Below the pieces are notes generated by a model that saw nothing but the letters and a program-made list of their open reading frames with translations, was not told the origin of the DNA and searched no databases. The position numbers and the translations under genes are program-made. Positions 9,106 through 18,745 of a stretch of 64,000 nt of DNA are shown here, in pieces. Source of the DNA: Morganella morganii (GTDB lineage: Bacteria > Pseudomonadota > Gammaproteobacteria > Enterobacterales > Enterobacteriaceae). Numbering within the stretch: the first letter of the stretch is position 1; each line of letters begins with the position of its first letter. Location: assembly GCF_003996855.1 (NCBI RefSeq), contig NZ_NRQY01000001.1:751277-815276 (forward strand). The letters run 5' to 3'.

Positions 9106-10440
9106 TCAGTGATCGACAAACACAAACTTCAGCACAAACAACAGGGCGACCAGAATCACACACGGATTCAGCTCTTTCCAGCGCCCGGTACCCAGCTTCA
9201 TCACAGAGTAAGAGATAAAACCAAGTGCAATACCGTCCGTGATGGAGAAACTGAACGGCATCATAATCGCGGTAATAAAGGCCGGAACCGCATCAGTCAG
9301 GTCATCCCAGTTTACCCGTGCCAGGCTGGATGTCATTAATACCCCGACATAAATCAGTGCACCGGCGACCGCATAGGCAGGCACCATACCCGCCAGCGGT
9401 GAGAGGAAAATCACCAGCAGGAACAGCAGCCCGACCACCACGGCTGTCAGCCCCGTCCGGCCGCCGACAGAAACCCCGGAGGTACTTTCAATATACGCGG
9501 TGACAGACGATGTGCCGATAAAACCACCGAGTACAGAGCTGACACTGTCGACATACAAGGCTTTCTGCATATTCGGGAATTTTCCGTCTTTATCTGCCAG
9601 CCCGGCTTTATCGGTTACCCCGATAAGGGTACCGGATGAGTCAAACAGGTTAACCAGCATAAACGAGAAGATAATACCCGACAGCCCGATATTAAAGGCA
9701 CCAGCCACATCCACCTTGCCCAGCACACTGGTGACATCCGGCGGCATGGAAAATATACCGCTATACGTGACATCCCCCAGCAGCCAGCCAATCAGTGTGG
9801 TGACCACAATGGAAATCAGTACTGCGGCGTGAATACGGCGTGATGCCAGAATCGTGATAATAAAAAAGCCCAGTGCACCGAGCCAGACGGAGTGGGAGGT
9901 CAGATCCCCCATGGAAACCAGTGTGTCCGGGTTCGGAACGACCAGGCCGATATTCTTCAGCCCCATCATCGCGATAAACAGCCCGATACCACTGGTGATC
10001 CCGACCCGCAGACCAAGCGGAATATTGGCAATCATCCAGTAACGGATGCGGAACACAGTCAGCAGCAGCATACCGAGCGCGCCCCAGAAGATAGCCCCCA
10101 TCCCGATCTGCCAGGAGTAACCCATGGAGGAAACCACGCCGAAAGCAAAAAAAGCGTTCAGCCCCATTGCCGGTGCCAGTGCGACCGGCAGATTCGCCAG
10201 ACACCCCATCAGAATACAGCCGAATGCGGCAATCAGACAGGTAGTGACGAAGACAGCCTGTGTATCCATCCCGGCAGCGCCGAGGATTTGCGGGTTAACA
10301 AAAATGATATACACCATGGTAAGAAAGGTGGTTATACCGGCGATAACTTCGGTTCGTGCTGTGGTACCGTGTGCCTGTAAACGGAATAAGCGTCCCAGTA
10401 CACCCGTTTCCCGGATGTTTTCCGGTGTTTGATTATCCAT
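9106..10440 (-). CDS. adeQ: Adenine permease AdeQ (NCS2/AzgA type)
   Basis: A 444-residue inner-membrane proton symporter of the AzgA-like NCS2 group, with the same length as E. coli AdeQ. Conserved segments include TEVIAGITTFLTMVYIIFVN near residue 30, APAMGLNAFFAF near 88, LFDSSGTLIGVTDKAGL near 264 and GTSSVTAYIESTSGVSVGGR near 303, which hold the purine-binding residues. About fourteen helices are visible. ATG 10440 has AGGAGC six bases upstream. It is divergent from ade, as in E. coli, which supports adenine rather than hypoxanthine as the substrate. AdeP is the alternative assignment. Confidence 0.88.
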   Translation of the reverse strand: MDNQTPENIRETGVLGRLFRLQAHGTTARTEVIAGITTFLTMVYIIFVNPQILGAAGMDTQAVFVTTCLIAAFGCILMGCLANLPVALAPAMGLNAFFAFGVVSSMGYSWQIGMGAIFWGALGMLLLTVFRIRYWMIANIPLGLRVGITSGIGLFIAMMGLKNIGLVVPNPDTLVSMGDLTSHSVWLGALGFFIITILASRRIHAAVLISIVVTTLIGWLLGDVTYSGIFSMPPDVTSVLGKVDVAGAFNIGLSGIIFSFMLVNLFDSSGTLIGVTDKAGLADKDGKFPNMQKALYVDSVSSVLGGFIGTSSVTAYIESTSGVSVGGRTGLTAVVVGLLFLLVIFLSPLAGMVPAYAVAGALIYVGVLMTSSLARVNWDDLTDAVPAFITAIMMPFSFSITDGIALGFISYSVMKLGTGRWKELNPCVILVALLFVLKFVFVDH

Positions 10441-10661
10441 TTTATGCTCCTGTCTCCCGGGGAAAAGATAACTGGTCTGATAAATGCATAATCAATGCCA
10501 GCATCGTAATGACTTTCCGTGAGAAATCGTAATCATCCGGTTGTGCCGCAATAATTTGTAACAATTGCAGCGGAGATCACCTTTATTCCGGTGCGCCTCA
10601 CAAGGCAGAGAGGACACCGCGAATTCACATTATCAATGTGAGAGAAAAACAGGGGACAGTG

Positions 10662-12428
10662 ATGAACAGTGAGAAAAATAAGCGCACCTGCACGCGCAGC
10701 CGTGAAGAAATGACAGCACTCCTTGCCGTGGCCCGCAGTGAGGCACCTGCGGATTATCGTATTGATAATGTCCGGATTCTGGATCTGATTAACGGCGGGG
10801 AATTTCCGGGACCGGTTGTGATAAGCGGGCGTGCGATTGCCGGTGTCGGCTCTGTTTATAAGGATGCCCCGGCACATAATGTGGTCGACGGCAAAAATGC
10901 GGTGGTCGTCCCGGGGTTTATTGATGCACACCTGCACATTGAATCAAGCATGATGACACCGGTCACGTTTGAAAGCGCGACACTGCCGCTGGGGGTCACG
11001 ACGATTGTGTGTGACCCGCATGAAATCGTGAATGTCATGGGGGAGGAAGGAATTGCGTGGTTTCTGCGCTGCGCGGAACAGGCGCAGCAGAACCAGTTTG
11101 TCCAGGTAAGCTCTTGTGTGCCCGCACTGCCGGGCAGTGATGTGAACGGCGCGGATTTTCCCCTGACGGAGATGCTGAAATACAAAGGTCATCCCCATGT
11201 GACGGGGCTGGCGGAGATGATGAATTTCCCAGCGGTGATCGCCGGTGAGGCGGAAACGCTCGATAAACTGGATGCATTCCGCGATATGACGCTGGATGGT
11301 CACTGTCCGGTGGTTACCGGGAAAGATCTCAACGGCTATATTGCCGGGGGGATAGAAAACTGTCACGAATCGCACCGCTATGAGGAAGGACTGGAAAAAC
11401 TGGCGCTGGGAATGGCGCTGATGATCCGCGAAGGGTCGGCGGCACGGAATCTGGATGCGCTGGCACCGCTTATCACAGCTATGAGCAGCCCGCAGTGTCT
11501 GTTATGCACCGATGACCGCAATCCGTGGGAAATCATTCACGAGGGGCATATGAATGCGCTGGTCTATCGTCTGATCAATCAGCATCATATTCCGGTGCAT
11601 ATTGCTTACCGTGTCGCCAGCTGGTCTGCCGCACGCCATTTCGGACTGAAAAATCTGGGGCTGGTGGCACCGGGGAAACAGGCGGATCTGGTGCTGCTGA
11701 GGGATGAGAAGACTGTCGATATTCAATCGGTTATGTGCGGCGGTCACTGGGTGGATAAGGCTGCGCTGTTGCGTGAGCGGGAGGGGAAACAGGCAGCATC
11801 ACGTCCGCCAATGCAGAATACGGTCCGCCGTCAGGCAGTCACGGCGCAGTCTCTGGCTTTTGTACCGGAACCGGGGCGTGAATATCGCGCCATCAGTGTG
11901 ATTCCGAATGAGCTGATCACGGGCGAGCAGCGTGTCAGCTGGGACGGACGCCGCTATGATCGTGATAATATCTGCTCACTCGCGGTGATTGAACGCTATG
12001 GCCGCCAGATACCGCCGGCAACCTCATTACTGCACAATTTCGGCCTGACACGTGGTGCACTGGCATCAACGGTCAGCCACGACAGCCATAATATTGTGGT
12101 GGCCGGTATTGATCCTATGGATATGGCGCTGGCGGTGAATCAGCTGATTGCCGGCGGTGGGGGTATGTGTGTGGTGGCTGACGGACGGGTGCTGAGCCAT
12201 GCCACACTGCCGATAGCCGGGCTGATGAGTGATAAAACGGCGGATGAAATCGCTGCCGAAATTGAATCCCTGAAAGTGGCCTGCCGCGACTGCGGGGTAA
12301 TGCTGGATGAGCCGTTTATTCAGATGGCATTCTTGTCACTGCCGGTGATCCCGACACTGAAACTCACCAGTCTCGGGTTATATGACGTGAATAAATTTGT
12401 CTTTACACACAGTGAGTTAACCGCATAA
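10662..12428 (+). CDS. ade: Adenine deaminase
   Basis: A 588-residue metal-dependent amidohydrolase, identical in length to E. coli Ade, that converts adenine to hypoxanthine and ammonia in purine salvage. The HxH metal motif sits in [17 protein letters not shown] (about residues 85-100); [13 protein letters not shown] and [15 protein letters not shown] follow. [10 protein letters not shown] and the C-terminal [11 protein letters not shown] and [15 protein letters not shown] are also present. ATG 10662 has AGGGGA upstream; an earlier in-frame ATG at 10638 lacks support. It is divergent from the adenine permease gene, giving an uptake-plus-deamination pair. The gene is intact. Confidence 0.95.
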   Translation: MNSEKNKRTCTRSREEMTALLAVARSEAPADYRIDNVRILDLINGGEFPGPVVISGRAIAGVGSVYKDAPAHNVVDGKNAVVVPGFIDAHLHIESSMMTPVTFESATLPLGVTTIVCDPHEIVNVMGEEGIAWFLRCAEQAQQNQFVQVSSCVPALPGSDVNGADFPLTEMLKYKGHPHVTGLAEMMNFPAVIAGEAETLDKLDAFRDMTLDGHCPVVTGKDLNGYIAGGIENCHESHRYEEGLEKLALGMALMIREGSAARNLDALAPLITAMSSPQCLLCTDDRNPWEIIHEGHMNALVYRLINQHHIPVHIAYRVASWSAARHFGLKNLGLVAPGKQADLVLLRDEKTVDIQSVMCGGHWVDKAALLREREGKQAASRPPMQNTVRRQAVTAQSLAFVPEPGREYRAISVIPNELITGEQRVSWDGRRYDRDNICSLAVIERYGRQIPPATSLLHNFGLTRGALASTVSHDSHNIVVAGIDPMDMALAVNQLIAGGGGMCVVADGRVLSHATLPIAGLMSDKTADEIAAEIESLKVACRDCGVMLDEPFIQMAFLSLPVIPTLKLTSLGLYDVNKFVFTHSELTA

Positions 12429-12434
12429 AGGGAA

Positions 12435-12463
12435 AAGGACAGGGACTATCAGTCTCTGTCCTT
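12435..12463. terminator. Bidirectional terminator after ade and the ABC operon
   Basis: A 12-bp stem AAGGACAGGGAC / GTCTCTGTCCTT with a five-base loop. On the minus strand it is followed by TTTTCCC, so it also ends the ABC transporter operon. Confidence 0.8.
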
Positions 12464-12468
12464 ATGAA

Positions 12469-13191
12469 CTACAGCACACGGCTGAGAAATGCGGCAGTAC
12501 GCGGGTTTTGAGGGTGATTAAATATCTGCTCCGGTGTGCCGGACTCCTGAATGACCCCCTGGTCGATAAAAAAGACGCGGTCTGCCACTTCGCGGGCAAA
12601 ATTCATCTCATGGGTCACAATCACCATCGTCATACCCTCATGAGCCAGGGCTTTCATCACATTCAGCACTTCGCCGACCAGTTCCGGGTCGAGCGCGGAA
12701 GTCGGCTCATCAAACAGCAGCACGGTCGGGTCCATCGCCAGCGCACGGGCAATAGCCACGCGTTGCTGCTGTCCGCCGGATAAACTCTCCGGCCAGGCAT
12801 CAATTTTGTCCGGCAGTCCGACTTTTTCCAGCAGCTGCTCTGCTTTGAGCAGGGCATCGGTTTTTTTCAGTCCGGACACCATCAGCGGCGCCATGGTGAT
12901 ATTATCCAGTACGGTCATGTGCGGAAACAGATTAAAGCGCTGGAATACCATACCGACATGCTCGCGCATCTTGTTCAGGTCAGTTTTCGGATCACACACA
13001 TCGGTGCCGTTAACCATAATTTCACCGGAATCCGGCCGTTCGAGGGCATTCAGACAGCGCAGAAAGGTGCTCTTTCCGGAGCCGGACGGCCCTATCACAC
13101 AGACAACTTCCTGCGGGCGGATATCACAGCTGATACCGCGCAGCACATGCGTATTGCCGAATTTTTTCTGTAAATTTTTAACGTGAATCAC
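12469..13191 (-). CDS. Polar amino acid ABC transporter, ATP-binding protein
   Basis: A 240-residue ATPase of the GlnQ/HisP class. Walker A is GPSGSGKST near residue 34, the Q-loop [13 protein letters not shown] near 81-93, the signature [15 protein letters not shown] near 136-150, Walker [13 protein letters not shown] near 158-169, and the switch His in VTHEMNFA. The start is GTG at 13191, overlapping the permease gene by 14 bp, which indicates translational coupling. It is the last gene of a binding protein-permease-ATPase operon. Its motifs are complete, so it should be active. The amino acid carried is unknown. Confidence 0.9.
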   Translation of the reverse strand: MIHVKNLQKKFGNTHVLRGISCDIRPQEVVCVIGPSGSGKSTFLRCLNALERPDSGEIMVNGTDVCDPKTDLNKMREHVGMVFQRFNLFPHMTVLDNITMAPLMVSGLKKTDALLKAEQLLEKVGLPDKIDAWPESLSGGQQQRVAIARALAMDPTVLLFDEPTSALDPELVGEVLNVMKALAHEGMTMVIVTHEMNFAREVADRVFFIDQGVIQESGTPEQIFNHPQNPRTAAFLSRVL

Positions 13192-13942
13192 TTCTGCTCA
13201 ACCTTCTTTCGGTGTATTGAACCAGCTGCGCCAGCAGGAATGTCAGCATCCAGTAAATAACGGAGATGACCAGGTACGGTTCCCAGTAAGTTGCATACGC
13301 GCCGGATACTGTCCGTGCTGCATAGGCAAGGTCGGCAAGGCCGATAGCGGAGGCCAGGGAGGAATCTTTGACAATGGCGATGGCATTGTTACCCAGCGGC
13401 GGCAGAATACGGCGGAAAGCCTGCGGCAGGATCACCTTGCGCATGGTTTTCCCCCAGCTCATTCCCAGCGCGCGGGAAGCCTCTGTCTGTCCGCGATCGA
13501 CGGACTGGATCCCGGCCCGGAAAATCTCGGAAACATACGCCCCGGCATTGAGTGTAATAGCAACAATACAGGAGAGAAATGCGCCATAGTCTGAACGCAG
13601 CATTTTGGCAGTATCGGAGGAGATAATACCGCTGGTAACCATCAGACCGTCACGCGGATTAATAAACAGCGGCACGAGTGCAAAGTGTACCACCATGATC
13701 TGTACAAACAGCGGCGTGCCGCGGAATGCACTGACATAAAACCGCACCGGATACTGCACAAAGAACAACAGCAGCCATTTCGCCGCACCGCGCTCTGCGC
13801 GGGCTGTCCGGCCGAGACCGAGTGTCAGTCCCCAGAGGGTCCCTAAGATGACGCAGATAATAGTACATTTTATCGTCATCAGTGCCCCTTCCATAAATAA
13901 CGGGGCGTATTCTTCTATTATTTCCCAGCGGAAAGCTGACAT
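13178..13942 (-). CDS. Polar amino acid ABC transporter, permease
   Basis: A 254-residue inner-membrane permease of the HisMQ/GlnP family. The N-terminal helix carries [20 protein letters not shown], and the EAA loop that contacts the ATPase reads [24 protein letters not shown] (split motif around residue 165, G and P conserved). The ATG at 13942 (MSAFRW) is preferred, with AGGA eight bases upstream; the open frame extends nine codons further. It lies between the solute-binding protein gene and the ATPase gene and overlaps the latter. A single permease gene suggests a homodimeric channel. Confidence 0.87.
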   Translation of the reverse strand: MSAFRWEIIEEYAPLFMEGALMTIKCTIICVILGTLWGLTLGLGRTARAERGAAKWLLLFFVQYPVRFYVSAFRGTPLFVQIMVVHFALVPLFINPRDGLMVTSGIISSDTAKMLRSDYGAFLSCIVAITLNAGAYVSEIFRAGIQSVDRGQTEASRALGMSWGKTMRKVILPQAFRRILPPLGNNAIAIVKDSSLASAIGLADLAYAARTVSGAYATYWEPYLVISVIYWMLTFLLAQLVQYTERRLSRSDSR

Positions 13943-13967
13943 AACATCCATCCTGAAAAAACAGATC

Positions 13968-13990
13968 AAACCCGCCGCAGGAGCGGGTTT
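13968..13990 (-). terminator. Intra-operon hairpin after the binding-protein gene
   Basis: Stem AAACCCGC / GCGGGTTT (13968-13975, 13983-13990) lies between the binding protein and permease genes with only a short T run. Such leaky hairpins commonly leave the binding protein in excess over the membrane components; that role is inferred. Confidence 0.6.
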
Positions 13991-14010
13991 TTAATCAGAT
14001 AAATAATGAA

Positions 14011-14778
14011 TTACTGTGCGGGCAGGGAAGGTACGTCGTTATCGAACCATTTCTGATAGATTTTGGCGTAAGTTCCGTCAGCAATGATTTTTGCCAGACC
14101 ACGGTTAATTTTTTCCTGTAATTCTGTATTGCCTTTGGCGACGGCAATGCCGAAATACTGTTTTTCAAAATGATTGTCGTAAATCAGTTTAAATTTCTTA
14201 TCCGGATGGGTCTTAATATAGAATTTCACCACCCCGACATCTCCGACAGCCGCATCCACACCGTCTTCATATAATTCCTGTAACAGCAGCGGGGTGTTAT
14301 CAAACCGCTTGATGGCGGTACTGTTTTTACCGAGCACATCAGAAACCACAATATCCCCGGTACTGGAATTCACCACGCCGACATTATATTTGCTCAGTTC
14401 AGATAATGCATTTATCGGTGAATTTTCATTCACGACAATGGCTTGTTCTGCCGGAAAATACGGAGCAGAAAAATCCACCATTTGTTTCCGTTTATCTGTG
14501 ATGGTAATACCGGAAATTAAAATATCGCGATCTCCGGCGGACAGCGTGGCGAAAATACCTTCCCACGGCGTGTTGATTAATTTGACATCAAAATCTTCGG
14601 CGGCAGCGACCGCTTTAATAATATCAATATCAAATCCTTCGAGTTGTTTTTCACTGTTTTCAAATTCAAACGGACGATACGTGCCGCCGGCACCAACCAC
14701 ATAGGTTTCTTTGGCCTGGCTTACCCCGGTGAATGCTAATAATGATAAACAGCCTGCAAAGACTAATTTCTTAAACAT
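14011..14778 (-). CDS. Polar amino acid ABC transporter, periplasmic binding protein
   Basis: A 255-residue SBP_bac_3 protein. A Sec signal peptide (MFKKLVFAGCLSLLAFTGVSQA) is followed by the typical YRPFEFEN and GFDIDIIKAVAAA motifs, then PWEGIFATLSAGDRDILISG (residues about 72-91, ligand-contacting), ITDKRKQMVDFSAPYF and the second-lobe VGVVNSSTGDIV. It delivers an amino acid to the membrane complex encoded downstream. Glutamine, lysine/arginine or cystine would all be compatible with the fold; the sequence does not decide. First gene of the three-gene operon. Confidence 0.88.
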   Translation of the reverse strand: MFKKLVFAGCLSLLAFTGVSQAKETYVVGAGGTYRPFEFENSEKQLEGFDIDIIKAVAAAEDFDVKLINTPWEGIFATLSAGDRDILISGITITDKRKQMVDFSAPYFPAEQAIVVNENSPINALSELSKYNVGVVNSSTGDIVVSDVLGKNSTAIKRFDNTPLLLQELYEDGVDAAVGDVGVVKFYIKTHPDKKFKLIYDNHFEKQYFGIAVAKGNTELQEKINRGLAKIIADGTYAKIYQKWFDNDVPSLPAQ

Positions 14779-14986
14779 ACCAACCTCATTTTTATGCGTG
14801 ATTTTTAAATAAAAATAGATAAATATTCATTTAATGGCAATAACTATTTAAAAATAAGCATGGCAGCAGCAGATGATCAGCCTGCGGGACTGAGCAGACA
14901 GAGTCTTATACGGGAAACGGAGTAAAACAGAGCGGATATGGCGGAACGCGGTGAGGAATGCGGTTCAGAAAATACACCGGCTGACA

Positions 14987-15571
14987 TTACCGGTGCGATG
15001 CGGTACGGGTGAACCGCATCATTCCCCAGTAACTGTTATGTGTTTTTTCTGTCAGTTGCCAGCCGGACTGTTCCAGTGCGGGGCGCAGCGCGTGATTGAT
15101 AATCCGGTGTGCCATTACCAGCACCGCACCGTGTTCCTGCGCATGACCGGAGAGGATTTTCGCAGCAGATTGCGCCCGTTCACGCACCTGTGCCACGGCG
15201 GGAACGGATCTTCCGCCCCCCGCCAGCCACAACAGGCGGAATGCCGTCACCCACCACATTGGCGGCAGTTTTACCGGCATCAGCAGTGCAGGGGAGAACA
15301 GAGGGAGTTCAGCTTCGTGCAGTTCATCAATAATGACACGCGGTGTGATCCCGAGCGCGGCGAGTGACGCGGACGTGCGGAAAAGCGGGCTGGCAACCGG
15401 GAAATAACGGGATAATTCCTCTGCGGACAGGGATAACGGGGGCGAGGATGGCAGAATAATACCCCAGGCATCATATTCCGCCAGCCAGGCACGAAGGTCG
15501 CGCAGAGCCAGCGGTGTTTTTTTATCCGGCACCGGTTCGCCGTGGCGGATCAGCAGAATTTCCTGAGTCAT
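14987..15571 (-). CDS. Histidine phosphatase family protein in a lipid operon
   Basis: A 194-residue member of the histidine phosphatase (phosphoglycerate mutase-like) superfamily. The catalytic RHG motif is LIRHGEPV at residues 7-14; the second catalytic His is in VLVMAHRIINHALRPAL near 160. It overlaps the CdsA-like gene by one base, so the two are co-translated. Placed after an acyltransferase and a CDP-diacylglycerol synthase-like enzyme, it may remove phosphate from a lipid intermediate or head group; that is inference. E. coli ynb genes offer a similar partnering of CdsA-like protein and phosphatase. Confidence 0.72.
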   Translation of the reverse strand: MTQEILLIRHGEPVPDKKTPLALRDLRAWLAEYDAWGIILPSSPPLSLSAEELSRYFPVASPLFRTSASLAALGITPRVIIDELHEAELPLFSPALLMPVKLPPMWWVTAFRLLWLAGGGRSVPAVAQVRERAQSAAKILSGHAQEHGAVLVMAHRIINHALRPALEQSGWQLTEKTHNSYWGMMRFTRTASHR

Positions 15572-16497
15572 CAGGTATAAAAATATTTCAGCACATGGAA
15601 GAAGACCGGGGCCGCGAAACAGAGAGAATCCAGTCTGTCCATCATGCCGCCGTGTCCCTCAATCATGGCACCGAAATCTTTTATCCCGCTGTCCCGCTTG
15701 ATGGCGGACATACATAATCCGCCTGCAAAACCGGCCAGGCAAATCATCAGTGAGAGCAGGAAGGCGGCCCACGGACTGAACGGTGTGGCCCACCACAGCG
15801 CCATCCCGACCAGGCTGGCACTGACGATCCCGCCGATAAAGCCCTCAACGGTTTTATTCGGGCTCAGTTTCGGCACAATCGGGTGTTTGCCGAACAGTTT
15901 ACCGAACACGTATTGCAGGACATCGGAAATCTGAACCACGATCATCAGAAACAGCAGCAGGTTGATATTATCCGTAAAACCCGGAATCGGCAGTACCAGC
16001 AGTGCAGGGGCATAACTGAGGCAGTAAACCGCAATCATCACACTCCACTGAATTTTTGCCATCCGTTCCAGGAAGTGGCGGGTGTCACCGGAGAGCACCA
16101 TGCGGGTCGGGATAAACAGGAAGGCATATACCGGGATAAAGACCGACAGCAGGTTATACCACTGGATACCGACCAGCACATACTGTACCGGCAGAATGAT
16201 AAAGAAGCACCAGAACAGGGCACCGTGGTCGGCGCGGTGTGTCGGCGTCAGGGTGATAAGCTCACGCAGTGCCAGCAGGGACATAAAGGCAAACAGCACA
16301 ACCGAGCCGATTGGCCCGATACTGATAGCGACGGCGGCAATAATACACATCAGCCACCAGGCCCGTATGCGGGCATTGAGGTTGCTGATAACGGAGGTAT
16401 TTCCTTTAATCTGTTTCAGAATCAGGCCGATAACCGTTGCCACTGCCAGGAACCCGAACAGTCCGCTGAAGATCCAGAATAATTCATTATCTTTCAT
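15571..16497 (-). CDS. CdsA-like phosphatidate cytidylyltransferase (YnbB type)
   Basis: A 308-residue integral membrane enzyme of the CTP-transferase 1 family, expected to make CDP-diacylglycerol from phosphatidate and CTP. The C-terminal signature SAIKRDSGIKDFGAMIEGHGGMMDRLDS is split here as IKRDSGIKD and GHGGMMDRLDS (about residues 262-290), with the conserved Asp residues; KLSPNKTVEGFIGGI lies near 213-227. About eight membrane helices are seen. It resembles E. coli YnbB more than housekeeping CdsA. It overlaps the acyltransferase gene by 11 bp and the phosphatase gene by 1 bp. Probably an accessory phospholipid route. Confidence 0.85.
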   Translation of the reverse strand: MKDNELFWIFSGLFGFLAVATVIGLILKQIKGNTSVISNLNARIRAWWLMCIIAAVAISIGPIGSVVLFAFMSLLALRELITLTPTHRADHGALFWCFFIILPVQYVLVGIQWYNLLSVFIPVYAFLFIPTRMVLSGDTRHFLERMAKIQWSVMIAVYCLSYAPALLVLPIPGFTDNINLLLFLMIVVQISDVLQYVFGKLFGKHPIVPKLSPNKTVEGFIGGIVSASLVGMALWWATPFSPWAAFLLSLMICLAGFAGGLCMSAIKRDSGIKDFGAMIEGHGGMMDRLDSLCFAAPVFFHVLKYFYT

Positions 16498-17164
16498 GAT
16501 GTATTGCCTCTAACGCCTGGCGCGTCCGTATTAAAAAGTCTGCTTTGCTTTCTTCCTCCCCGGCCGGTTCAGCCGGGGCACCGAATGTGGCAGTGCAGAT
16601 AACCGGCACAACCAGCCGCGAGCCTTTCGGCAGTACACGGTTGAGATTTTCCAGATACACCGGCACCAGCACGGCACCCGGATTGTTGCGTGATAAATGC
16701 CAGAGTCCGGCTTTGAAATCCTGAATTTTTTCACCGTCGCCGCGTGTGCCTTCCGGGAACAAAATCAGGGAGTCCCCGCTATTGAGGACATTTTGCATCA
16801 CGTCCAGCGGGTTTTCTGCCGGGGTGGCATCCTGCTGCTCATTGTCAGCGGCAGGTTCGATTTTTTTACCCCGGGCGATCAGTACCGCGCCGAATATACG
16901 TTTGGCAATATAACGGCGGAAACGGGTTTTATCCCAGTAATCCTGAGCCGCGACCGGATGGACATGTTTGCGCGCCGCATTGCTCAGACAGGACCAGATC
17001 ACCAGCCCGTCGAGATGGCTGGAGTGGTTGGCATAATAAATACAGGGTTTGCCTTCCGGCAGCGGGGCGTTCTGCTTTGCGCGGATACCGGTCAGAAACC
17101 GGCATACCGACACCAGCAGTGCCGAGACAATTTTTTGATCCGGCGAGAACGTTTTACGGGTCAT
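16487..17164 (-). CDS. 1-acyl-glycerol-3-phosphate acyltransferase-like protein
   Basis: A 225-residue PlsC-family acyltransferase. The catalytic H-x4-D motif is NHSSHLDGLVIW near residues 46-57, and the glycerol-phosphate contact motif is LFPEGTRGDGE near 136-146. The family adds an acyl chain to lysophosphatidic acid or a related acceptor at the inner membrane. It is the first gene of an overlapping three-gene operon with CdsA-like and histidine-phosphatase genes, which together could make a dedicated pool of CDP-diacylglycerol. It is shorter than and distinct from housekeeping PlsC. The ATG at 17164 is the first in frame. Confidence 0.8.
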   Translation of the reverse strand: MTRKTFSPDQKIVSALLVSVCRFLTGIRAKQNAPLPEGKPCIYYANHSSHLDGLVIWSCLSNAARKHVHPVAAQDYWDKTRFRRYIAKRIFGAVLIARGKKIEPAADNEQQDATPAENPLDVMQNVLNSGDSLILFPEGTRGDGEKIQDFKAGLWHLSRNNPGAVLVPVYLENLNRVLPKGSRLVVPVICTATFGAPAEPAGEEESKADFLIRTRQALEAIHHER

Positions 17165-17506
17165 CCTTCATTATCCTTATGTAAACCAGCTATCAGTATG
17201 CGGGTAAGTGCGTTGCACAAGGCGGCAGAGTTCTCACAGCGGGTCTGCCGGGCTGTTATCGGACGTCTGTCCCTGATTTCTGATTCCATATCCTTTCCGT
17301 CATGTGAAAATTAATCTGTTGATAATATAAGGTTTCGTGACTTATTAATAACAGTGATACGGCAAAATCGTTAAATATTTTTTTATACAGCCGAATGTAC
17401 GGACAGTGCGGATAACGGAATATCTTAGCTGAAAAGTGACTAAGGAAAGCCGCCGCCCTTATGGCAGGATAACAGTGTAACCAGGCAGACTATTATTGAG
17501 GTGATT
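17165..17506. other. Divergent promoter region before metC
   Basis: A 342-bp non-coding stretch between the divergent lipid operon and metC, AT-rich from about 17310 to 17400. A single GGACGTCT (17261-17268) matches seven of eight bases of the MetJ operator unit AGACGTCT, but no good tandem repeat follows, and it is about 240 bp from metC. No gene or RNA is seen. Confidence 0.4.
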
Positions 17507-18688
17507 ATGTCAGAACAAGCCCGCCGTTCTTTGCGCAGAGAAACCAGGCTGACGCAAAGCGGCCGTAACCCGGCAGCACAGCACGGATTTGTGAATACCC
17601 CGGTATACCGCGGCTCCACGGTTGTGTTTCCGTCGTATGATGCCCTGATCAACCGTCGTGCGGAATTCCATTACGGCACTGACGGCACACCGACGATTGC
17701 GGCACTGGAAAATGCCTGGAGTGAGCTGACCGGCGCGGCGGGTACGGTTTTATCCCCGTCAGGGTTGGGTGCAGTGACCCTGGCACTGCTGACCACACTG
17801 AAAAGCGGCGATCATCTGCTGATGACCGACTCTGTCTATCACCCGACGCGGCAGTTATGCTGTGGTCTGCTGGCGAAAATGGGGATCACCACCACGTATT
17901 ATGATCCGTTGATCGGTGCGGAAATTGAATCCCTTATCCGCCCGGAAACGGCGGTCATTTTCCTTGAATCTCCCGGCTCCCAGACCTTTGAGGTACAGGA
18001 TGTTCCGGCGATTACTGCGGTAGCCAAACGTCGTCATATTGCGACCATTATCGATAATACCTGGGCGACGCCGCTCTTTTTCCGCGCCCATGAGCACGGC
18101 TGTGATATCTCCCTTGAAGCCGGAACCAAATATCCCAGCGGCCATTCCGATGTGCTGATGGGGCTGATTTCCGCCAATGCACAGTGGTGGCCGGAACTGC
18201 GCAAAACCTATGACCAGATGGCGATGCTGCCGGGTGCGGAAGATTGTTTCCTAGTTCTGCGCGGGCTGCGCACGCTGCATATCAGGCTGAAAGAAGCGCA
18301 GAACCGGGCACTGAAAATTGCGGAGTGGCTACAGTCACGTCCGGAAGTCAGCCTCGTGCTGCATCCGGCATTTCCGGCATGTCCGGGGCATGAGATCTGG
18401 AAACGGGATTTTACCGGTTCCTCCGGGTTGTTTTCTGTGGTGCTGGATAAAAAATATACCCCCGGTGACCTTGCCAGGATGCTCGACGGCCTGGATATTT
18501 TCGCGATGGGGTATTCCTGGGGCGGGTTCGAAAGTCTGATTATACCGTTTGATTGCAGCCGTTACCGGACAGTCACCAGCTGGCAGCCGGGTGGGCTGAC
18601 ACTGCGTCTGCAAATCGGCCTGGAAGACACAGATGATTTGATAGCGGATTTAACCGCCGGATTTGAGCGGCTGAATGCTGTGCACTGA
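17507..18688 (+). CDS. metC: Cystathionine beta-lyase
   Basis: A 393-residue PLP enzyme that cleaves cystathionine to homocysteine, pyruvate and ammonia in methionine synthesis. Conserved blocks are QHGFVNTPVYRGSTVVFPSY near 25-44, YGTDGTPTIAALE near 56-68, IDNTWATPLFF near 185 and the PLP-lysine segment SLEAGTKYPSGHSD near 203-216. Length agrees with E. coli MetC (395). ATG 17507 is preferred over GTG 17501; GAGG lies just before it. It is monocistronic and convergent with tyrP. The related gamma-synthase MetB is unlikely because the N-terminal blocks follow MetC. Confidence 0.92.
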   Translation: MSEQARRSLRRETRLTQSGRNPAAQHGFVNTPVYRGSTVVFPSYDALINRRAEFHYGTDGTPTIAALENAWSELTGAAGTVLSPSGLGAVTLALLTTLKSGDHLLMTDSVYHPTRQLCCGLLAKMGITTTYYDPLIGAEIESLIRPETAVIFLESPGSQTFEVQDVPAITAVAKRRHIATIIDNTWATPLFFRAHEHGCDISLEAGTKYPSGHSDVLMGLISANAQWWPELRKTYDQMAMLPGAEDCFLVLRGLRTLHIRLKEAQNRALKIAEWLQSRPEVSLVLHPAFPACPGHEIWKRDFTGSSGLFSVVLDKKYTPGDLARMLDGLDIFAMGYSWGGFESLIIPFDCSRYRTVTSWQPGGLTLRLQIGLEDTDDLIADLTAGFERLNAVH

Positions 18689-18703
18689 GATAAAGCAGAA
18701 AGA

Positions 18704-18730
18704 AATAAGCCCGGCATGACCGGGCTTATT
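18704..18730. terminator. Bidirectional terminator between metC and tyrP
   Basis: A perfect 11-bp stem AATAAGCCCGG / CCGGGCTTATT with a five-base loop, flanked by A on one side and T on the other. Confidence 0.85.
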
Positions 18731-18745
18731 CTCAGAAAGGCGATA

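Noticed and set aside
9892..10380. Long frames antisense to adeQ
   Set aside because: Overlap completely with a well-conserved permease gene; composition is typical of shadow frames.
13217..13594. 125-codon frame antisense to the ABC permease gene
   Set aside because: No independent evidence; the opposite strand encodes a clear permease.
17261..17268. Possible MetJ box upstream of metC
   Set aside because: A single unit, about 240 bp from the gene, without the tandem repeats that MetJ binding needs.
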